This document shows positions 1 through 8,981 of a DNA stretch of 64,000 nucleotides, piece after piece (position 1 is the stretch's first letter; each line of letters starts with the position of its first letter). Made by a program: the position numbers and the translations under genes. This DNA comes from Flavobacterium palustre (GTDB taxonomy: Bacteria; Bacteroidota; Bacteroidia; Flavobacteriales; Flavobacteriaceae): contig NZ_BMGA01000002.1 of the NCBI RefSeq assembly GCF_014639535.1, forward strand, positions 124,001 to 188,000, read 5' to 3'. The notes beneath the pieces are model-generated. The model saw only the letters and a program-made list of their open reading frames with translations. It made no database searches and had not been told where the DNA came from.

Positions 1-919
1 CCACGGCACCGTTTGCAGGATTTACAATTGCAATAGCGTCTTTTTGCCAAATATTAGCGTAGAATTTTCCATCAATCAATTCTAATTCGTTCACCGCTTT
101 AATTTTAGAACTTCCTGAATAAACATTAATGTAATCGATCATTTTTTGCGTTTCAGGATCCATTTTCCAAATTTTCTCCGTACCGTCTGACTGATAGATG
201 TATTTGCCATCATTAGTCATTCCCCAGCCTTCAATATCTTTGTCATAAGTGAATGTTTTTTCTAGTTTCCAAGTGTCAGCGTTATAGATAAACCCTGTTT
301 TTTCTTGATAAGTTATTTGGTAAATTTTGTTGTTTAAAACAGTCATTCCTTCGCCAAAATATTTAGTATCTAAGTCAACTTGTTTAAATACTTTTCCTGT
401 TTTGTAATCGTATTTTCTTAAAAAAGATTTGTATTTCTCTCCAGATGCTTTGGTTCCTGAACCAGTACTTTCATGCAAAGTATCTTTATAAAATTCAAAA
501 CCTTCAGTAAAAGCATTTGCATCGTGAGGATAGGTGTTTACAATTTTGTATTTTAATAATTTAGGAGTCACATTGGAAACTACTTCAATTCTTGTGGTAG
601 TTTCAGCATTTTCACTTTCAAAATAGACTAAAGCTTTGATGTTTTGGTAACCTAATTTTTGGTTTTTTAATTCAAAAGAAAGTTTTTCAAGACCTTTCAC
701 GGTTTTAATTTTAGTATCGTTAATGTAGTAAACAATACTGTCAACTGTTTTTGATTTTGGATTCAAAATAGTTAAATCGAGTGTCTCCTGAGGCTGATAT
801 TGTGCCGAAATTTTGGAAGAATCAAAATTAAATATACTATTTTCTCTATTTTTTGTATCTCCACAGTTAGAAAGTAGTGTTCCTAATAAAATGAAAGATA
901 GTAAGTTATGTTTTTTCAT
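1..919 (-). CDS. Glutaminyl-peptide cyclotransferase (glutamine cyclotransferase family), 3' end cut by window
   Basis: The minus strand encodes an uninterrupted protein from an ATG at 919 to the window edge, about 306 codons. It begins MKKHNLLSFILLGTLLSNCG, a lipoprotein-type signal with lipobox cysteine. The second half has the beta-propeller style repeats of the glutamine cyclotransferase family, including NTYPHDANAFTEGFEFY, ESTGSG, GEGMTVLNNKIYQITY and GWGMTNDGKYIYQSDG. Family members turn N-terminal Gln into pyroglutamate, here probably on exported proteins in the periplasm. Family proteins are about 350 residues, so roughly 40 residues are missing beyond base 1. It diverges from the SRP RNA gene. 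I am confident of the family; the true substrate is not visible. Confidence 0.85.
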   Translation of the reverse strand, partial: MKKHNLLSFILLGTLLSNCGDTKNRENSIFNFDSSKISAQYQPQETLDLTILNPKSKTVDSIVYYINDTKIKTVKGLEKLSFELKNQKLGYQNIKALVYFESENAETTTRIEVVSNVTPKLLKYKIVNTYPHDANAFTEGFEFYKDTLHESTGSGTKASGEKYKSFLRKYDYKTGKVFKQVDLDTKYFGEGMTVLNNKIYQITYQEKTGFIYNADTWKLEKTFTYDKDIEGWGMTNDGKYIYQSDGTEKIWKMDPETQKMIDYINVYSGSSKIKAVNELELIDGKFYANIWQKDAIAIVNPANGAV

Positions 920-974
920 GTTCTAAATTTTAAAAGTCCTAATATACAATGTTATTTTAAGCATGCAAAAGGGC

Positions 975-1004
975 TTGCAAAAATATAAAAAGATTGTATA
1001 TTTG
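975..1004 (+). promoter_or_regulatory. Bacteroidetes-type promoter of the SRP RNA gene
   Basis: A TTG at 975-977 is followed after 19 bases by TATATTTG at 997-1004. This fits the Bacteroidetes -33/-7 consensus TTG-N19-TAnnTTTG. Transcription would start about five bases later, at the first paired base of the SRP RNA near 1009, which supports both calls. Confidence 0.8.
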
Positions 1005-1008
1005 CACC

Positions 1009-1101
1009 GGCAAGTCCTACACGACCAGCTCCTGCAGACTCCCCCAGGATGGGAACATAGCAAGGGTAAGCGGTTGAGCGGTGCGATGTAGGTCGCTTGC
1101 C
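1009..1101 (+). ncRNA. ffs: Signal recognition particle RNA, small bacterial type (4.5S)
   Basis: This segment has the hallmark SRP RNA domain IV: a CCCCCAGG...GGGAACATAGCAAGGGTAAG-like core around 1041-1072, with both asymmetric loop strands recognised by Ffh. The ends pair as a closing helix, GGCAAG at 1009-1014 with CTTGCC at 1096-1101. The length is about 93 nt, typical of the short form. The RNA joins Ffh to deliver membrane and exported proteins co-translationally. The exact ends are inferred from the helix and the promoter. Confidence 0.9.
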
Positions 1102-1169
1102 ATTTTTTATTTAATCTGTTCTGTTCGCTAAGGCATACCAGATTCTTTTCTAAATTTTACCAAAAGTAG

Positions 1170-1198
1170 TCTTCCTTCGGGAGGATTTTTTTATTTTT
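1170..1198 (+). terminator. Intrinsic terminator downstream of ffs
   Basis: TCTTCC-TTCG-GGAGGA at 1170-1185 forms a 6-bp stem (one G-U pair) with a UUCG tetraloop, and is followed by seven T and a further T run. Confidence 0.7.
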
Positions 1199-1300
1199 GG
1201 CCCTTTGGAAAGTTATAGGTTAAGAGTTAAGTGTTTTAGGGGATAACTCAAATTTAAAATAAACTCGCACCTCATAACCCATAACCCATAACTTAAAAAT

Positions 1301-2104
1301 ATGAGTAAAGTAGTATTGATTACCGGAGGTTCTTCGGGAATAGGGAAATCTATCGGAGAATTTTTACACCACAAAGGCTTTATTGTTTATGGAACCAGCA
1401 GGAATCCTGAGCGGGTTGAAAATTCTGTTTTTCCATTAGTAGCTTTAGATGTTAGGGATACGGCAACTATTCATGATGCTGTTGCAAAAGTTATTGCCAA
1501 TACAGGAAGATTGGATGTGGTGATTAATAATGCAGGAGTTGGTATCACAGGACCTTTAGAAGAAATTCCAACAGCTGAAATCAAGAATAATTTTGAGACT
1601 AATTTTTTTGGTCCTATCGAAGTGATGAAAGCAGTGTTGCCACAAATGCGCCAACAAAAATCCGGATTAATTATCAATGTGACTTCCATAGCCGCTTATA
1701 TGGGATTGCCATACAGAAGTGTGTATTCGGCATCTAAAGGGGCTTTGGAGTTAATCACAGAAGCTTTGCGTATGGAAGTGAAAGATTTTGGGATTCATAT
1801 TACTAATGTAGCTCCGGGTGATTTTGCAACTAATATTGCTTCAGGGCGTTTTCATGCGCCTTTAATAGAAGGTTCTGCTTATGAAATTCCGTATGGTAAT
1901 ACGTTGAAAATGATGGACGAACATGTGGATAGCGGAAGTAATCCTAATGATATGGCTGTTGCTGTTTATAATATCATACAGACGAAGGATCCGAAAATCC
2001 ATTATAAGGTTGGGGTTTTCATGCAGAAATTCTCCATTGTATTAAAACGTTTGTTACCAGATAAAATTTATGAAAAAATGCTGATGAATCATTATAAATT
2101 GTAA
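1301..2104 (+). CDS. Short-chain dehydrogenase/reductase (SDR family)
   Basis: This 267-residue protein is a classical SDR. It has the cofactor motif TGGSSGIG at residues 8-15, NNAG at 76-79, and the catalytic Ser129, Tyr142 and Lys146 in YSASK. It will oxidise or reduce an alcohol/ketone with NAD(P)H in the cytoplasm; the substrate cannot be read from the sequence. There is no acidic residue clearly fixing NADH over NADPH. It is followed 82 bases later by the transaldolase gene, but probably as a separate unit since a small AT-rich hairpin lies between them. Confidence 0.85.
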   Translation: MSKVVLITGGSSGIGKSIGEFLHHKGFIVYGTSRNPERVENSVFPLVALDVRDTATIHDAVAKVIANTGRLDVVINNAGVGITGPLEEIPTAEIKNNFETNFFGPIEVMKAVLPQMRQQKSGLIINVTSIAAYMGLPYRSVYSASKGALELITEALRMEVKDFGIHITNVAPGDFATNIASGRFHAPLIEGSAYEIPYGNTLKMMDEHVDSGSNPNDMAVAVYNIIQTKDPKIHYKVGVFMQKFSIVLKRLLPDKIYEKMLMNHYKL

Positions 2105-2186
2105 ATTTGCAGACGTTGAATATTTTTAAGTGTATAAAAAACACTTTTGTATAAAAGAATCTAAAAACAATTAAATATAATAAATT

Positions 2187-2843
2187 ATGAAATTTTTTAT
2201 TGACACGGCTAATTTAGCTCAAATTAAAGAAGCACAATCTTTAGGTGTATTAGATGGTGTAACTACAAACCCGTCTTTGATGGCTAAAGAAGGAATTACT
2301 GGAAAAGACAACATCTTGAAGCACTATGTTGATATTTGCAACTTGGTTGACGGTGATGTAAGTGCAGAGGTAAATGCTTTGGATTTTGAAGGAATGGTAA
2401 GAGAAGGTGAAGAATTAGCTGAATTACACGAACAAATCGTAGTGAAATTGCCTATGACTAAAGAAGGAGTTCAGGCTGCTAAATATTTTTCTGACAAAGG
2501 AATTAAAACAAATGTAACTTTAGTATTCTCTGCAGGACAAGCTTTGTTAGCTGCTAAAGCAGGAGCTACTTATGTTTCTCCATTCTTAGGAAGATTAGAT
2601 GATGTTTCAACTGACGGATTGAATTTGATTCAGGAAATTAGAGATATTTATGATAACTATGGTTATGAGACTCAAATTTTAGCGGCTTCTGTACGTCACA
2701 CAATGCACGTTGTTAACTGTGCTAAAATTGGTGCTGATGTAATGACAGGACCTCTTTCTTCAATTTATGGTTTGTTGAAACACCCATTGACTGATATTGG
2801 ATTGGCTCAGTTTGTTGCTGATTTCGAAAAAGGAAACAAGTAA
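2187..2843 (+). CDS. tal: Transaldolase, small TalC/FSA-like type
   Basis: The 218-residue protein belongs to the small transaldolase / fructose-6-phosphate aldolase subfamily. It shows FIDTANL at the start, GVTTNPSL near residue 24, the Schiff-base Lys87 in VVKLPM, and SPFLGRLDD near 131. At the position where true fructose-6-phosphate aldolases carry Tyr (APYVNR) it has Phe133, as in transaldolases. That favours transfer of dihydroxyacetone between sugar phosphates in the non-oxidative pentose phosphate pathway. The substrate preference is an inference from this residue. A strong bidirectional terminator follows. Confidence 0.85.
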   Translation: MKFFIDTANLAQIKEAQSLGVLDGVTTNPSLMAKEGITGKDNILKHYVDICNLVDGDVSAEVNALDFEGMVREGEELAELHEQIVVKLPMTKEGVQAAKYFSDKGIKTNVTLVFSAGQALLAAKAGATYVSPFLGRLDDVSTDGLNLIQEIRDIYDNYGYETQILAASVRHTMHVVNCAKIGADVMTGPLSSIYGLLKHPLTDIGLAQFVADFEKGNK

Positions 2844-2863
2844 TATGTTGCTTTAAATTAATA

Positions 2864-2897
2864 AAAAAGTCCCATTTGAATTTCAGATGGGACTTTT
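2864..2897. terminator. Bidirectional intrinsic terminator between tal and fahA
   Basis: An AAAAGTCCCATTTGAA arm and a TTTCAGATGGGACTTTTT arm pair around a short loop, with A and T runs on the two sides. It can stop transcription from both convergent genes. Confidence 0.85.
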
Positions 2898-2918
2898 TGT
2901 TTGTTGTATTGTTGAGTT

Positions 2919-4202
2919 TTATTTTCTCACAAACGGAGGAAGTAATTTGCTTGAAACTTCTCCAAAACCAATGCGTACCTGGCTGTTTTCGCAAAAACCT
3001 TTGATAATAACGGTATCGTTGTCATTGATAAATTTACGTTCGCTGCCATCGTTAAGTTGAAGTGGTTTTTCGCCACCCCAGGTTAGTTCTAGCATAGAAC
3101 CGTAACTATCTTTTGTTGGTCCCGAAATAGCTCCTGATCCCATCATATCACCTGAATTAATACGGCAACCATTAGAAGTATGGTGTGTTAATTGTTGATT
3201 CATGGTCCAATACATGTATTTGAAATTGGATTTTGAAACTATGGTAGCTTCTGCTTTTTCAGGTTGGATAGCTACTTCCAGATTAATATCAAAAGAATGT
3301 CTTCCTTTTTGTTGTAAATAGGGTAATGGACTCGGATTTTGTTTAGGACTGGCTACTCTAAAGGGTTCTAAAGCGTCCATGGTTACAATCCATGGCGAAA
3401 TAGATGTAGCAAAGTTTTTGGACAACAAAGGCCCTAAAGGCATGTATTCCCATTTTTGAATGTCACGCGCTGTCCAGTCATTTAATAAAACCATTCCGAA
3501 AATATAATCTTCCGCTTCGCTGATAGGAATCATTTCACCCATAATGTTAGCATCGGTAGTGATGAATGCTGTTTCTAATTCGAAATCAACAGAACGGGAA
3601 GCTCCAAAAACCGGAGTGGTTGCATCAGGTGGCAAGGTTTGTCCCAAAGGACGGTGTACCGGAATTCCCGATGGAATTATTGTGGAACTTCTGCCATGAT
3701 AAGCAATAGGCATCTGTGGCCAGTTAGGTAACAAAGCATTTTCTTCGTTGCGAATCATTTTACCTACATTGGAAGCATGGATTTTACTGGAATAAAAATC
3801 AGTGTAATCGCCTATAAGGACAGGTAATTGCATTTCAACTTCATGGATATTGAATATGATAATACCTCTGTGTTCAGTATTGTCACGTAAACGAGGATTG
3901 TTTTCGTCAAAAATATCAGCAATACGATTGCGAACCAGTCGCCAGGTTTTTTTTCCGTCAGAAATAAAATCGTTTAAGGTATCCTGAATAAACATATCAT
4001 CGGTTAATTCAATACCTGAAAAGTACCCCAGTTGTTGTAAAGCACCTAAGTCAATAGCCGAATCACCAATACGGGTTCCTACTGTCACCACATTTTCTTT
4101 GGTTAAGAATACACCAAAAGGAATGTTTTGGATTGGGAAATCACTATTTTCAGGGACTTCAATCCATGATTTTCTTTTAGTATCGTTGGCTGATAATGGC
4201 AT
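2919..4202 (-). CDS. fahA: Fumarylacetoacetase
   Basis: The 427-residue protein matches fumarylacetoacetase along its length. It has an N-terminal domain with PIQNIPFGVF, then the catalytic FAH fold with AYHGRSSTI, GIPVHRPLGQ, the metal-ligand segment FELETAF, LLNDWTARDIQ and SGDMMGSGAISGP. It hydrolyses fumarylacetoacetate to fumarate and acetoacetate, the last step of tyrosine breakdown. Length is normal for the family. It is divergent from glyA, with 106 bases between the start codons. No other tyrosine pathway gene is in the window. Confidence 0.92.
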   Translation of the reverse strand: MPLSANDTKRKSWIEVPENSDFPIQNIPFGVFLTKENVVTVGTRIGDSAIDLGALQQLGYFSGIELTDDMFIQDTLNDFISDGKKTWRLVRNRIADIFDENNPRLRDNTEHRGIIIFNIHEVEMQLPVLIGDYTDFYSSKIHASNVGKMIRNEENALLPNWPQMPIAYHGRSSTIIPSGIPVHRPLGQTLPPDATTPVFGASRSVDFELETAFITTDANIMGEMIPISEAEDYIFGMVLLNDWTARDIQKWEYMPLGPLLSKNFATSISPWIVTMDALEPFRVASPKQNPSPLPYLQQKGRHSFDINLEVAIQPEKAEATIVSKSNFKYMYWTMNQQLTHHTSNGCRINSGDMMGSGAISGPTKDSYGSMLELTWGGEKPLQLNDGSERKFINDNDTVIIKGFCENSQVRIGFGEVSSKLLPPFVRK

Positions 4203-4275
4203 GTTTTGTTAATTTTTTGTTGAAAATTATATATCAAATATATTATAATCTAACTGTTTAACAAACGTTTTTTTG

Positions 4276-4283
4276 TATTTTTG
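4276..4283 (+). promoter_or_regulatory. Probable -7 box of the glyA promoter
   Basis: TATTTTTG fits TAnnTTTG and lies 25 bases before the glyA start codon. The -33 region (TTTA near 4257) is a poor match, so the call rests on one box. Confidence 0.45.
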
Positions 4284-4308
4284 CGCTAAATTATTTAAAA
4301 TCTAAAAA

Positions 4309-5583
4309 ATGCAACGCGACAAACAAATTTTTGAACTTATTCTTGAAGAACAAGACAGACAAATACACGGCTTAGAACTTATTGCATCTGAGAACTTTGT
4401 GAGTGACGAAGTAATTGAGGCTGCTGGTTCAGTTTTAACCAATAAATATGCAGAAGGATATCCTGGTAAAAGATATTATGGAGGTTGTGAAGTAGTAGAT
4501 GTTATTGAGCAAATTGCAATTGACAGAGCTAAAGAATTGTTTGGAGCAGAGTATGCTAACGTTCAGCCGCATTCTGGTTCTCAGGCTAACGCATCGGTAT
4601 TTCACGCTTGTTTGAAACCAGGTGATACAATTTTAGGTTTTGATTTATCTCACGGTGGTCACTTGACTCACGGTTCTCCGGTAAACTTCTCAGGACGTGT
4701 TTACAACCCTGTTTTTTATGGTGTTGATAAAGAAACAGGTCGTTTAGATTATGATAAAATTCAGGAAATTGCAACTAAAGAGCAGCCAAAATTAATCATC
4801 GCAGGAGCTTCGGCTTATTCTCGTGATATGGATTTTGCCCGTTTCAGAGAAATCGCTGACAGCGTAGGTGCAATTTTAATGGCCGATATCTCTCACCCGG
4901 CAGGTTTAATTGCTAAAGGTTTATTGAATGACCCAATTCCTCACTGTCATATCGTAACTACAACTACTCACAAGACTTTACGTGGACCTAGAGGTGGTTT
5001 AATCTTAATGGGTAAAGATTTCCCAAATCCATGGGGATTAACTACTCCAAAAGGAGAAATCAGAATGATGTCAGCTTTATTAGACTTAGCTGTTTTCCCT
5101 GGAAACCAAGGTGGGCCTTTAATGCACATTATCGCTGCTAAAGCGGTTGCTTTTGGTGAGGCTTTACAAGATGAGTTCTTTACTTATGCACGTCAGTTAC
5201 AAAAGAATGCTAATGCAATGGCTGATGCTTTCGTAAAAAGAGGATACAATATTATCTCTGGAGGTACTGATAACCACATGATGTTAATTGACTTAAGAAA
5301 CAAAGGGATTTCTGGTAAAGAGGCTGAAAATGCTTTGGTAAAAGCCGAAATCACTGTAAATAAAAACATGGTTCCATTTGATGACAAATCTCCGTTTGTT
5401 ACTTCTGGTATTCGTGTAGGAACTGCTGCAATCACAACTCGCGGTTTGGTAGAAGAAGATATGGAAACTATCGTTGCTATGATTGACAAAGTATTGACTA
5501 ATCATACTAACGAAGATGTTATCGAAGAAGTTGCTGAAGAAGTAAACGAAATGATGAGCGAAAGAGCTATTTTCGTTTTCTAA
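4309..5583 (+). CDS. glyA: Serine hydroxymethyltransferase
   Basis: The 424-residue protein is a full-length PLP enzyme of the GlyA family. It has LIASENFVS near residue 24, [11 protein letters not shown] near 84, and the PLP-binding Lys222 in [14 protein letters not shown]. It interconverts serine and glycine and charges tetrahydrofolate with a one-carbon unit in the cytoplasm. The C-terminus ends in an acidic helix and FVF. No glycine riboswitch is visible in the short leader. A terminator hairpin follows before the tRNA hydroxylase gene. Confidence 0.96.
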   Translation: MQRDKQIFELILEEQDRQIHGLELIASENFVSDEVIEAAGSVLTNKYAEGYPGKRYYGGCEVVDVIEQIAIDRAKELFGAEYANVQPHSGSQANASVFHACLKPGDTILGFDLSHGGHLTHGSPVNFSGRVYNPVFYGVDKETGRLDYDKIQEIATKEQPKLIIAGASAYSRDMDFARFREIADSVGAILMADISHPAGLIAKGLLNDPIPHCHIVTTTTHKTLRGPRGGLILMGKDFPNPWGLTTPKGEIRMMSALLDLAVFPGNQGGPLMHIIAAKAVAFGEALQDEFFTYARQLQKNANAMADAFVKRGYNIISGGTDNHMMLIDLRNKGISGKEAENALVKAEITVNKNMVPFDDKSPFVTSGIRVGTAAITTRGLVEEDMETIVAMIDKVLTNHTNEDVIEEVAEEVNEMMSERAIFVF

Positions 5584-5609
5584 GAATAACTGATTCTAAA
5601 TTTTTAAAG

Positions 5610-5646
5610 TCGAAAGTCGAAAATCTAATTTTGACTTTCGATTTTT
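5610..5646 (+). terminator. Intrinsic terminator of glyA
   Basis: TCGAAAGTCGAAAAT pairs with TTTGACTTTCGA across a small loop and is followed by TTTTT. Confidence 0.75.
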
Positions 5647-5687
5647 GCTTTTATAACTCATAACTTTTAACTCATAACTTTTTAGAC

Positions 5688-6281
5688 ATGGGCGTATTAC
5701 GATTACAATTGCCAACCGACCCAAGATGGGTAAATATTGTAGAGAAAAATATAGAAGAAATCCTGACCGATCATGCCTGGTGCGAGCAAAAAGCGGCTAC
5801 CAATGCAATTACTATTATCACAAATAATTCGGAGCATCAGGATTTGGTAAAAGATTTATTGGCTTTAGCCAAAGAAGAAATTGATCATTTTGAACAGGTA
5901 CACAATCTAATCATCAAACGCGGATTGAAATTAGGTCGTGAGCGTAAAGATGATTATGTGAATGAATTGTACCAATACATGAAAAGAAGTGCCGATGGAA
6001 GTCGTGTTTCGGGTTTAGTTGAAAGATTGCTTTTTTCTGCAATGATTGAAGCCAGAAGCTGCGAACGTTTCAAAGTACTTTCCGAAAATATTCAGGATGA
6101 AGAACTGGCTGTTTTTTACAGAGAATTGATGGAAAGCGAAGCAGGACATTACACGACTTTTATCACTTATGCCCGAAAATACGGTGAAGGAATAGATGTA
6201 GAAAAACGTTGGAGAGAATGGTTGGAATTTGAAGAATCTATCATCTCTAATTACGGAAAGAACGAAACCATTCACGGTTAG
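5688..6281 (+). CDS. miaE: tRNA-(ms2io6A)-hydroxylase-like protein (MiaE family)
   Basis: The 197-residue protein is an all-helical ferritin-like di-iron protein. Likely iron ligands are the two ExxH motifs, EEIDH near residue 64 and ESEAGH near 147, with further glutamates in ILTDHAWCE and IEARSCERF. The MiaE family hydroxylates the isopentenyl group of ms2i6A37 in tRNA. The order and spacing of these motifs match the family. The exact tRNA substrate in Bacteroidetes is inferred. It lies alone after the glyA terminator and before a long repeat-containing gap. Confidence 0.82.
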   Translation: MGVLRLQLPTDPRWVNIVEKNIEEILTDHAWCEQKAATNAITIITNNSEHQDLVKDLLALAKEEIDHFEQVHNLIIKRGLKLGRERKDDYVNELYQYMKRSADGSRVSGLVERLLFSAMIEARSCERFKVLSENIQDEELAVFYRELMESEAGHYTTFITYARKYGEGIDVEKRWREWLEFEESIISNYGKNETIHG

Positions 6282-6362
6282 TATTTTAGATTTCAGAACA
6301 TAGACAGTTTGTAATCCTAGGTAAAGTTAAATATGACTATCCGATTTATAGTCCAAGCTCCA

Positions 6363-6497
6363 TTTTTAGCCACGAATTCACGAATTGCTCTTTTATAAAT
6401 TATTTTTAGATTACACTAATATTGACAAATTCAATTAGAATTTGTGAAATTTCATAAGATTTAATACATCCACAATTAGTGAATTCGTGGCTAAAAA
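6363..6497. repeat. Long inverted-repeat (fold-back) element in the miaE-guaC gap
   Basis: Two 25-base arms, 6363-6387 and 6473-6497, are inverted copies with one mismatch; the core is AGCCACGAATTCAC. Inside the loop is a second perfect hairpin, ACAAATTC-AATTA-GAATTTGT near 6424-6444. The rest of the 430-base gap holds degenerate CTTAGTGAACCTTTG-type sequence (about 6553-6600) and no gene. Confidence 0.75.
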
Positions 6498-6712
6498 GAG
6501 ATTAATACAAATAGCGGACAGTCATAAAGTTTAAAATTGTCAAATTAAAAATCTTGGCGTATCTCTGTGGAGTCTTAGTGAACCTTTGCGTAATTCTTGG
6601 TTAATATGTAGTTGATAAAACTAATTTTTGTTTGAATAATTCTCGCATAAAATTCATTACTTTTAGGAATAACAAAAGTTATTTTCCAATAACCAACTAA
6701 AAAGTGATAATT

Positions 6713-7753
6713 ATGCGAATAGAAACCGATTTGAAATTAGGCTTTAAAGATGTAATGATTCGACCTAAACGTTCTACGTTAAAAAGTAGATCAGAGGTTT
6801 CTTTAGACAGGGAATTTAAGTTTTTGCATAGTACAGCCAAGTGGAACGGGATTCCAATTATGGCTGCTAATATGGATACTGTGGGGACTTTTGAAATGGC
6901 AAAAGAATTAGCCAGACATAAGTTGTTTACAGCTATTCATAAGCATTATTCGGTTGCAGAATGGAATGATTTTTTAAAAGAGATTCCTATAGAATATTAT
7001 GATTATATCGCTGTCAGTACAGGAACAGGAAAAGAAGATTTCAAAAAAGTAATCGAAATTATTTCCGCTAATCCTTTATTGAAATTCATTTGTATTGATG
7101 TGGCTAATGGTTATTCGGAGCAATTTGTGAACTTTTTAAAACAAACCCGAAAACAATTTCCCGATAAGGTAATTATTGCCGGAAACGTTGTAACAGGCGA
7201 AATGGTCGAAGAATTACTTCTGGCCGGAGCCGATATTATAAAAGTAGGAATTGGACCCGGTTCGGTTTGCACCACCCGAATAAAAACAGGCGTGGGTTAT
7301 CCACAACTTTCGGCAATTATTGAATGTGCCGATGCTGCTCACGGTTTGGGCGGACATATCATCAGTGATGGCGGCTGTACGACTCCGGGCGATATAGCCA
7401 AAGCATTTGGTGCTGGTTCCGATTTTGTTATGTTAGGCGGAATGCTTGCCGGACATAGTGAAAGTGGAGGAGAACTACTGGAAATGAACGGCAAAAAATA
7501 CAAGCAGTTTTACGGGATGAGTTCTGCCACGGCTATGAATAAACACGTTGGCGGAGTTGCCGAATACAGAGCCAGCGAAGGAAAAACAGTCAAAATTCCT
7601 TTTAAAGGAGATGTGGTGGATACGGTTTTGGATATTTTAGGCGGTTTGCGCAGCAGTTGTACTTATGTGGGTGCTTCGCGATTGAAAGAACTGACAAAAA
7701 GAACCACTTTTATCCGCGTGAGCGAACAGGAAAACAGAATTTTTACCGAATAA
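6713..7753 (+). CDS. guaC: GMP reductase
   Basis: The protein is 346 residues from the ATG at 6713; an in-frame GTG nine bases upstream is less likely. With this start the catalytic cysteine in GPGSVCTTR is residue 186, the number used for the enterobacterial enzyme. It has a TIM barrel with AANMDTVG near 51, ISDGGC and [13 protein letters not shown]. It reduces GMP to IMP with NADPH and ammonia release, recycling guanine nucleotides. The absence of a CBS-domain insert separates it from IMP dehydrogenase. The GNAT gene follows seven bases after its stop, suggesting a shared transcript. Confidence 0.93.
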   Translation: MRIETDLKLGFKDVMIRPKRSTLKSRSEVSLDREFKFLHSTAKWNGIPIMAANMDTVGTFEMAKELARHKLFTAIHKHYSVAEWNDFLKEIPIEYYDYIAVSTGTGKEDFKKVIEIISANPLLKFICIDVANGYSEQFVNFLKQTRKQFPDKVIIAGNVVTGEMVEELLLAGADIIKVGIGPGSVCTTRIKTGVGYPQLSAIIECADAAHGLGGHIISDGGCTTPGDIAKAFGAGSDFVMLGGMLAGHSESGGELLEMNGKKYKQFYGMSSATAMNKHVGGVAEYRASEGKTVKIPFKGDVVDTVLDILGGLRSSCTYVGASRLKELTKRTTFIRVSEQENRIFTE

Positions 7754-7760
7754 TTTAATA

Positions 7761-8255
7761 ATGATACATATAGTTAAAGCTATCAAAGCCGATTTAAAAA
7801 CAATTACCGAAATAGCCCATAAAACCTGGCCGATTACCTATGGCGAAATTTTATCTCCGGCTCAATTGGATTATATGCTCGATGCTTTCTGTTCGGAATC
7901 TGCCTTGCTGAAGAATATAGAAAGTGGACATGAATTTATTTTAGCTAAAGAAGCCAATACCGTTTTAGGTTTTGCTTCTTTCGAGTATCATTACCAAAAT
8001 AATCATACTACCAAAATCCATAAAATTTACATTCTTCCTGAAACACAAGGTAAAGGAATAGGCAAATTGTTGATTGACTCCATTGCTGAATTTGCGAAAG
8101 AAAATAATTCTGACAGGCTTTTACTAAATGTCAACCGTTTCAATAAAGCCCTGACTTTCTATCAAAAACTAGGCTTTGAAATAGTTGAAGAAATTAATAT
8201 TGAATTAGATCATGGTTATTTAATGGAAGATTATATAATGGAGAAAGGGATTTGA
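7761..8255 (+). CDS. GNAT family N-acetyltransferase
   Basis: The 164-residue protein has the GNAT fold. Residues near 89-113 (HKIYILPETQGKGIGKLL) contain the acetyl-CoA pyrophosphate-binding Q/RxxGxG/A motif, and NRFNKALTFYQKLGFE near 130 is the usual C-terminal signature. The substrate is unknown. It starts seven bases after guaC and is probably co-transcribed. Its 3' end is four bases from the end of the convergent small exported-protein gene. Confidence 0.85.
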   Translation: MIHIVKAIKADLKTITEIAHKTWPITYGEILSPAQLDYMLDAFCSESALLKNIESGHEFILAKEANTVLGFASFEYHYQNNHTTKIHKIYILPETQGKGIGKLLIDSIAEFAKENNSDRLLLNVNRFNKALTFYQKLGFEIVEEINIELDHGYLMEDYIMEKGI

Positions 8256-8259
8256 TGTT

Positions 8260-8679
8260 TTAAAAATCTATCTTTAAACAAAGTGAAGGTGGTGCTTTAA
8301 AAGTGACATTATAGTTTTGAGAGAGAAGGCTGTTTTGATTTTCAATGGTTATGGCTACAGCTAATTTTTTGTTTTTTGCGGCACTCACAAAGCAAGGAAT
8401 ACTTGCCAGTGACACAACACCTCCTCCAATAGCAATATAGGCTCCGGTAAAATCAAAATCAAAGCCGGAACCATAAGACGTTTGGTTCGAATGGGTTAAT
8501 TGAACAAGGCCACCAATAGCAGCTAATCCTAAACCGGTTCCTAGTATTATCCATGCTGTCTTTTTTTGTTTTTTACTTTTTTCTAAATAATAATCTTTTG
8601 TAAGTGGAGTAGTTGGTATTTGACCAAATGAATTTAGAATGAAAAACACCATCGATAGCGAAAGTAGCATTTTTTTCAT
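8260..8679 (-). CDS. Small exported or membrane protein of unknown function
   Basis: This 139-residue protein is not recognised. It starts with a clear signal peptide, MKKMLLSLSMVFFILNSFGQ. After a lysine-rich stretch (EKSKKQKKTA) come two glycine-rich hydrophobic segments, about residues 42-61 and 79-98, so it may sit in the inner membrane after processing. The C-terminus is polar. It is convergent with the GNAT gene. No family function can be named. Confidence 0.6.
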   Translation of the reverse strand: MKKMLLSLSMVFFILNSFGQIPTTPLTKDYYLEKSKKQKKTAWIILGTGLGLAAIGGLVQLTHSNQTSYGSGFDFDFTGAYIAIGGGVVSLASIPCFVSAAKNKKLAVAITIENQNSLLSQNYNVTFKAPPSLCLKIDF

Positions 8680-8893
8680 GACCTAAATAATTAATGCCTA
8701 CTCTTTCAATATGCAGTTTTCGGCTACTCTGATGTATTCGTTTTCGATTTTCAAAAAAAAATAAGGACTTGAATACAAGTATTAAATTAATGAAAAAAAC
8801 GATACGGAACTGTTTTTGAGTTGATTAAGTTTTTGATTAATAGCTGTTTTTGTTTGTCGGTTTTTATGGATTTATACACAGCGCCACAAACTT

Positions 8894-8921
8894 GTCATCC
8901 TGATGGAGGGAGGATTTTCGC
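8894..8921. repeat. Dispersed flavobacterial repeat (GTCATCCTGA...GGAGGATT type)
   Basis: GTCATCCTGATGGAGG and the following AGGATTTTCGC resemble the widespread GTCATnCnGA...GGAATC repeats; relatives are at 39281, 45779 and 52794. The remaining 300-base gap between 8680 and 8981 shows no gene or clear promoter. Confidence 0.45.
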
Positions 8922-8981
8922 AAGTTGTTTGCTCATCTTTGTGGGTACGGATTTAAGGTGAAAACGAGCGCAAGTGTAGTG

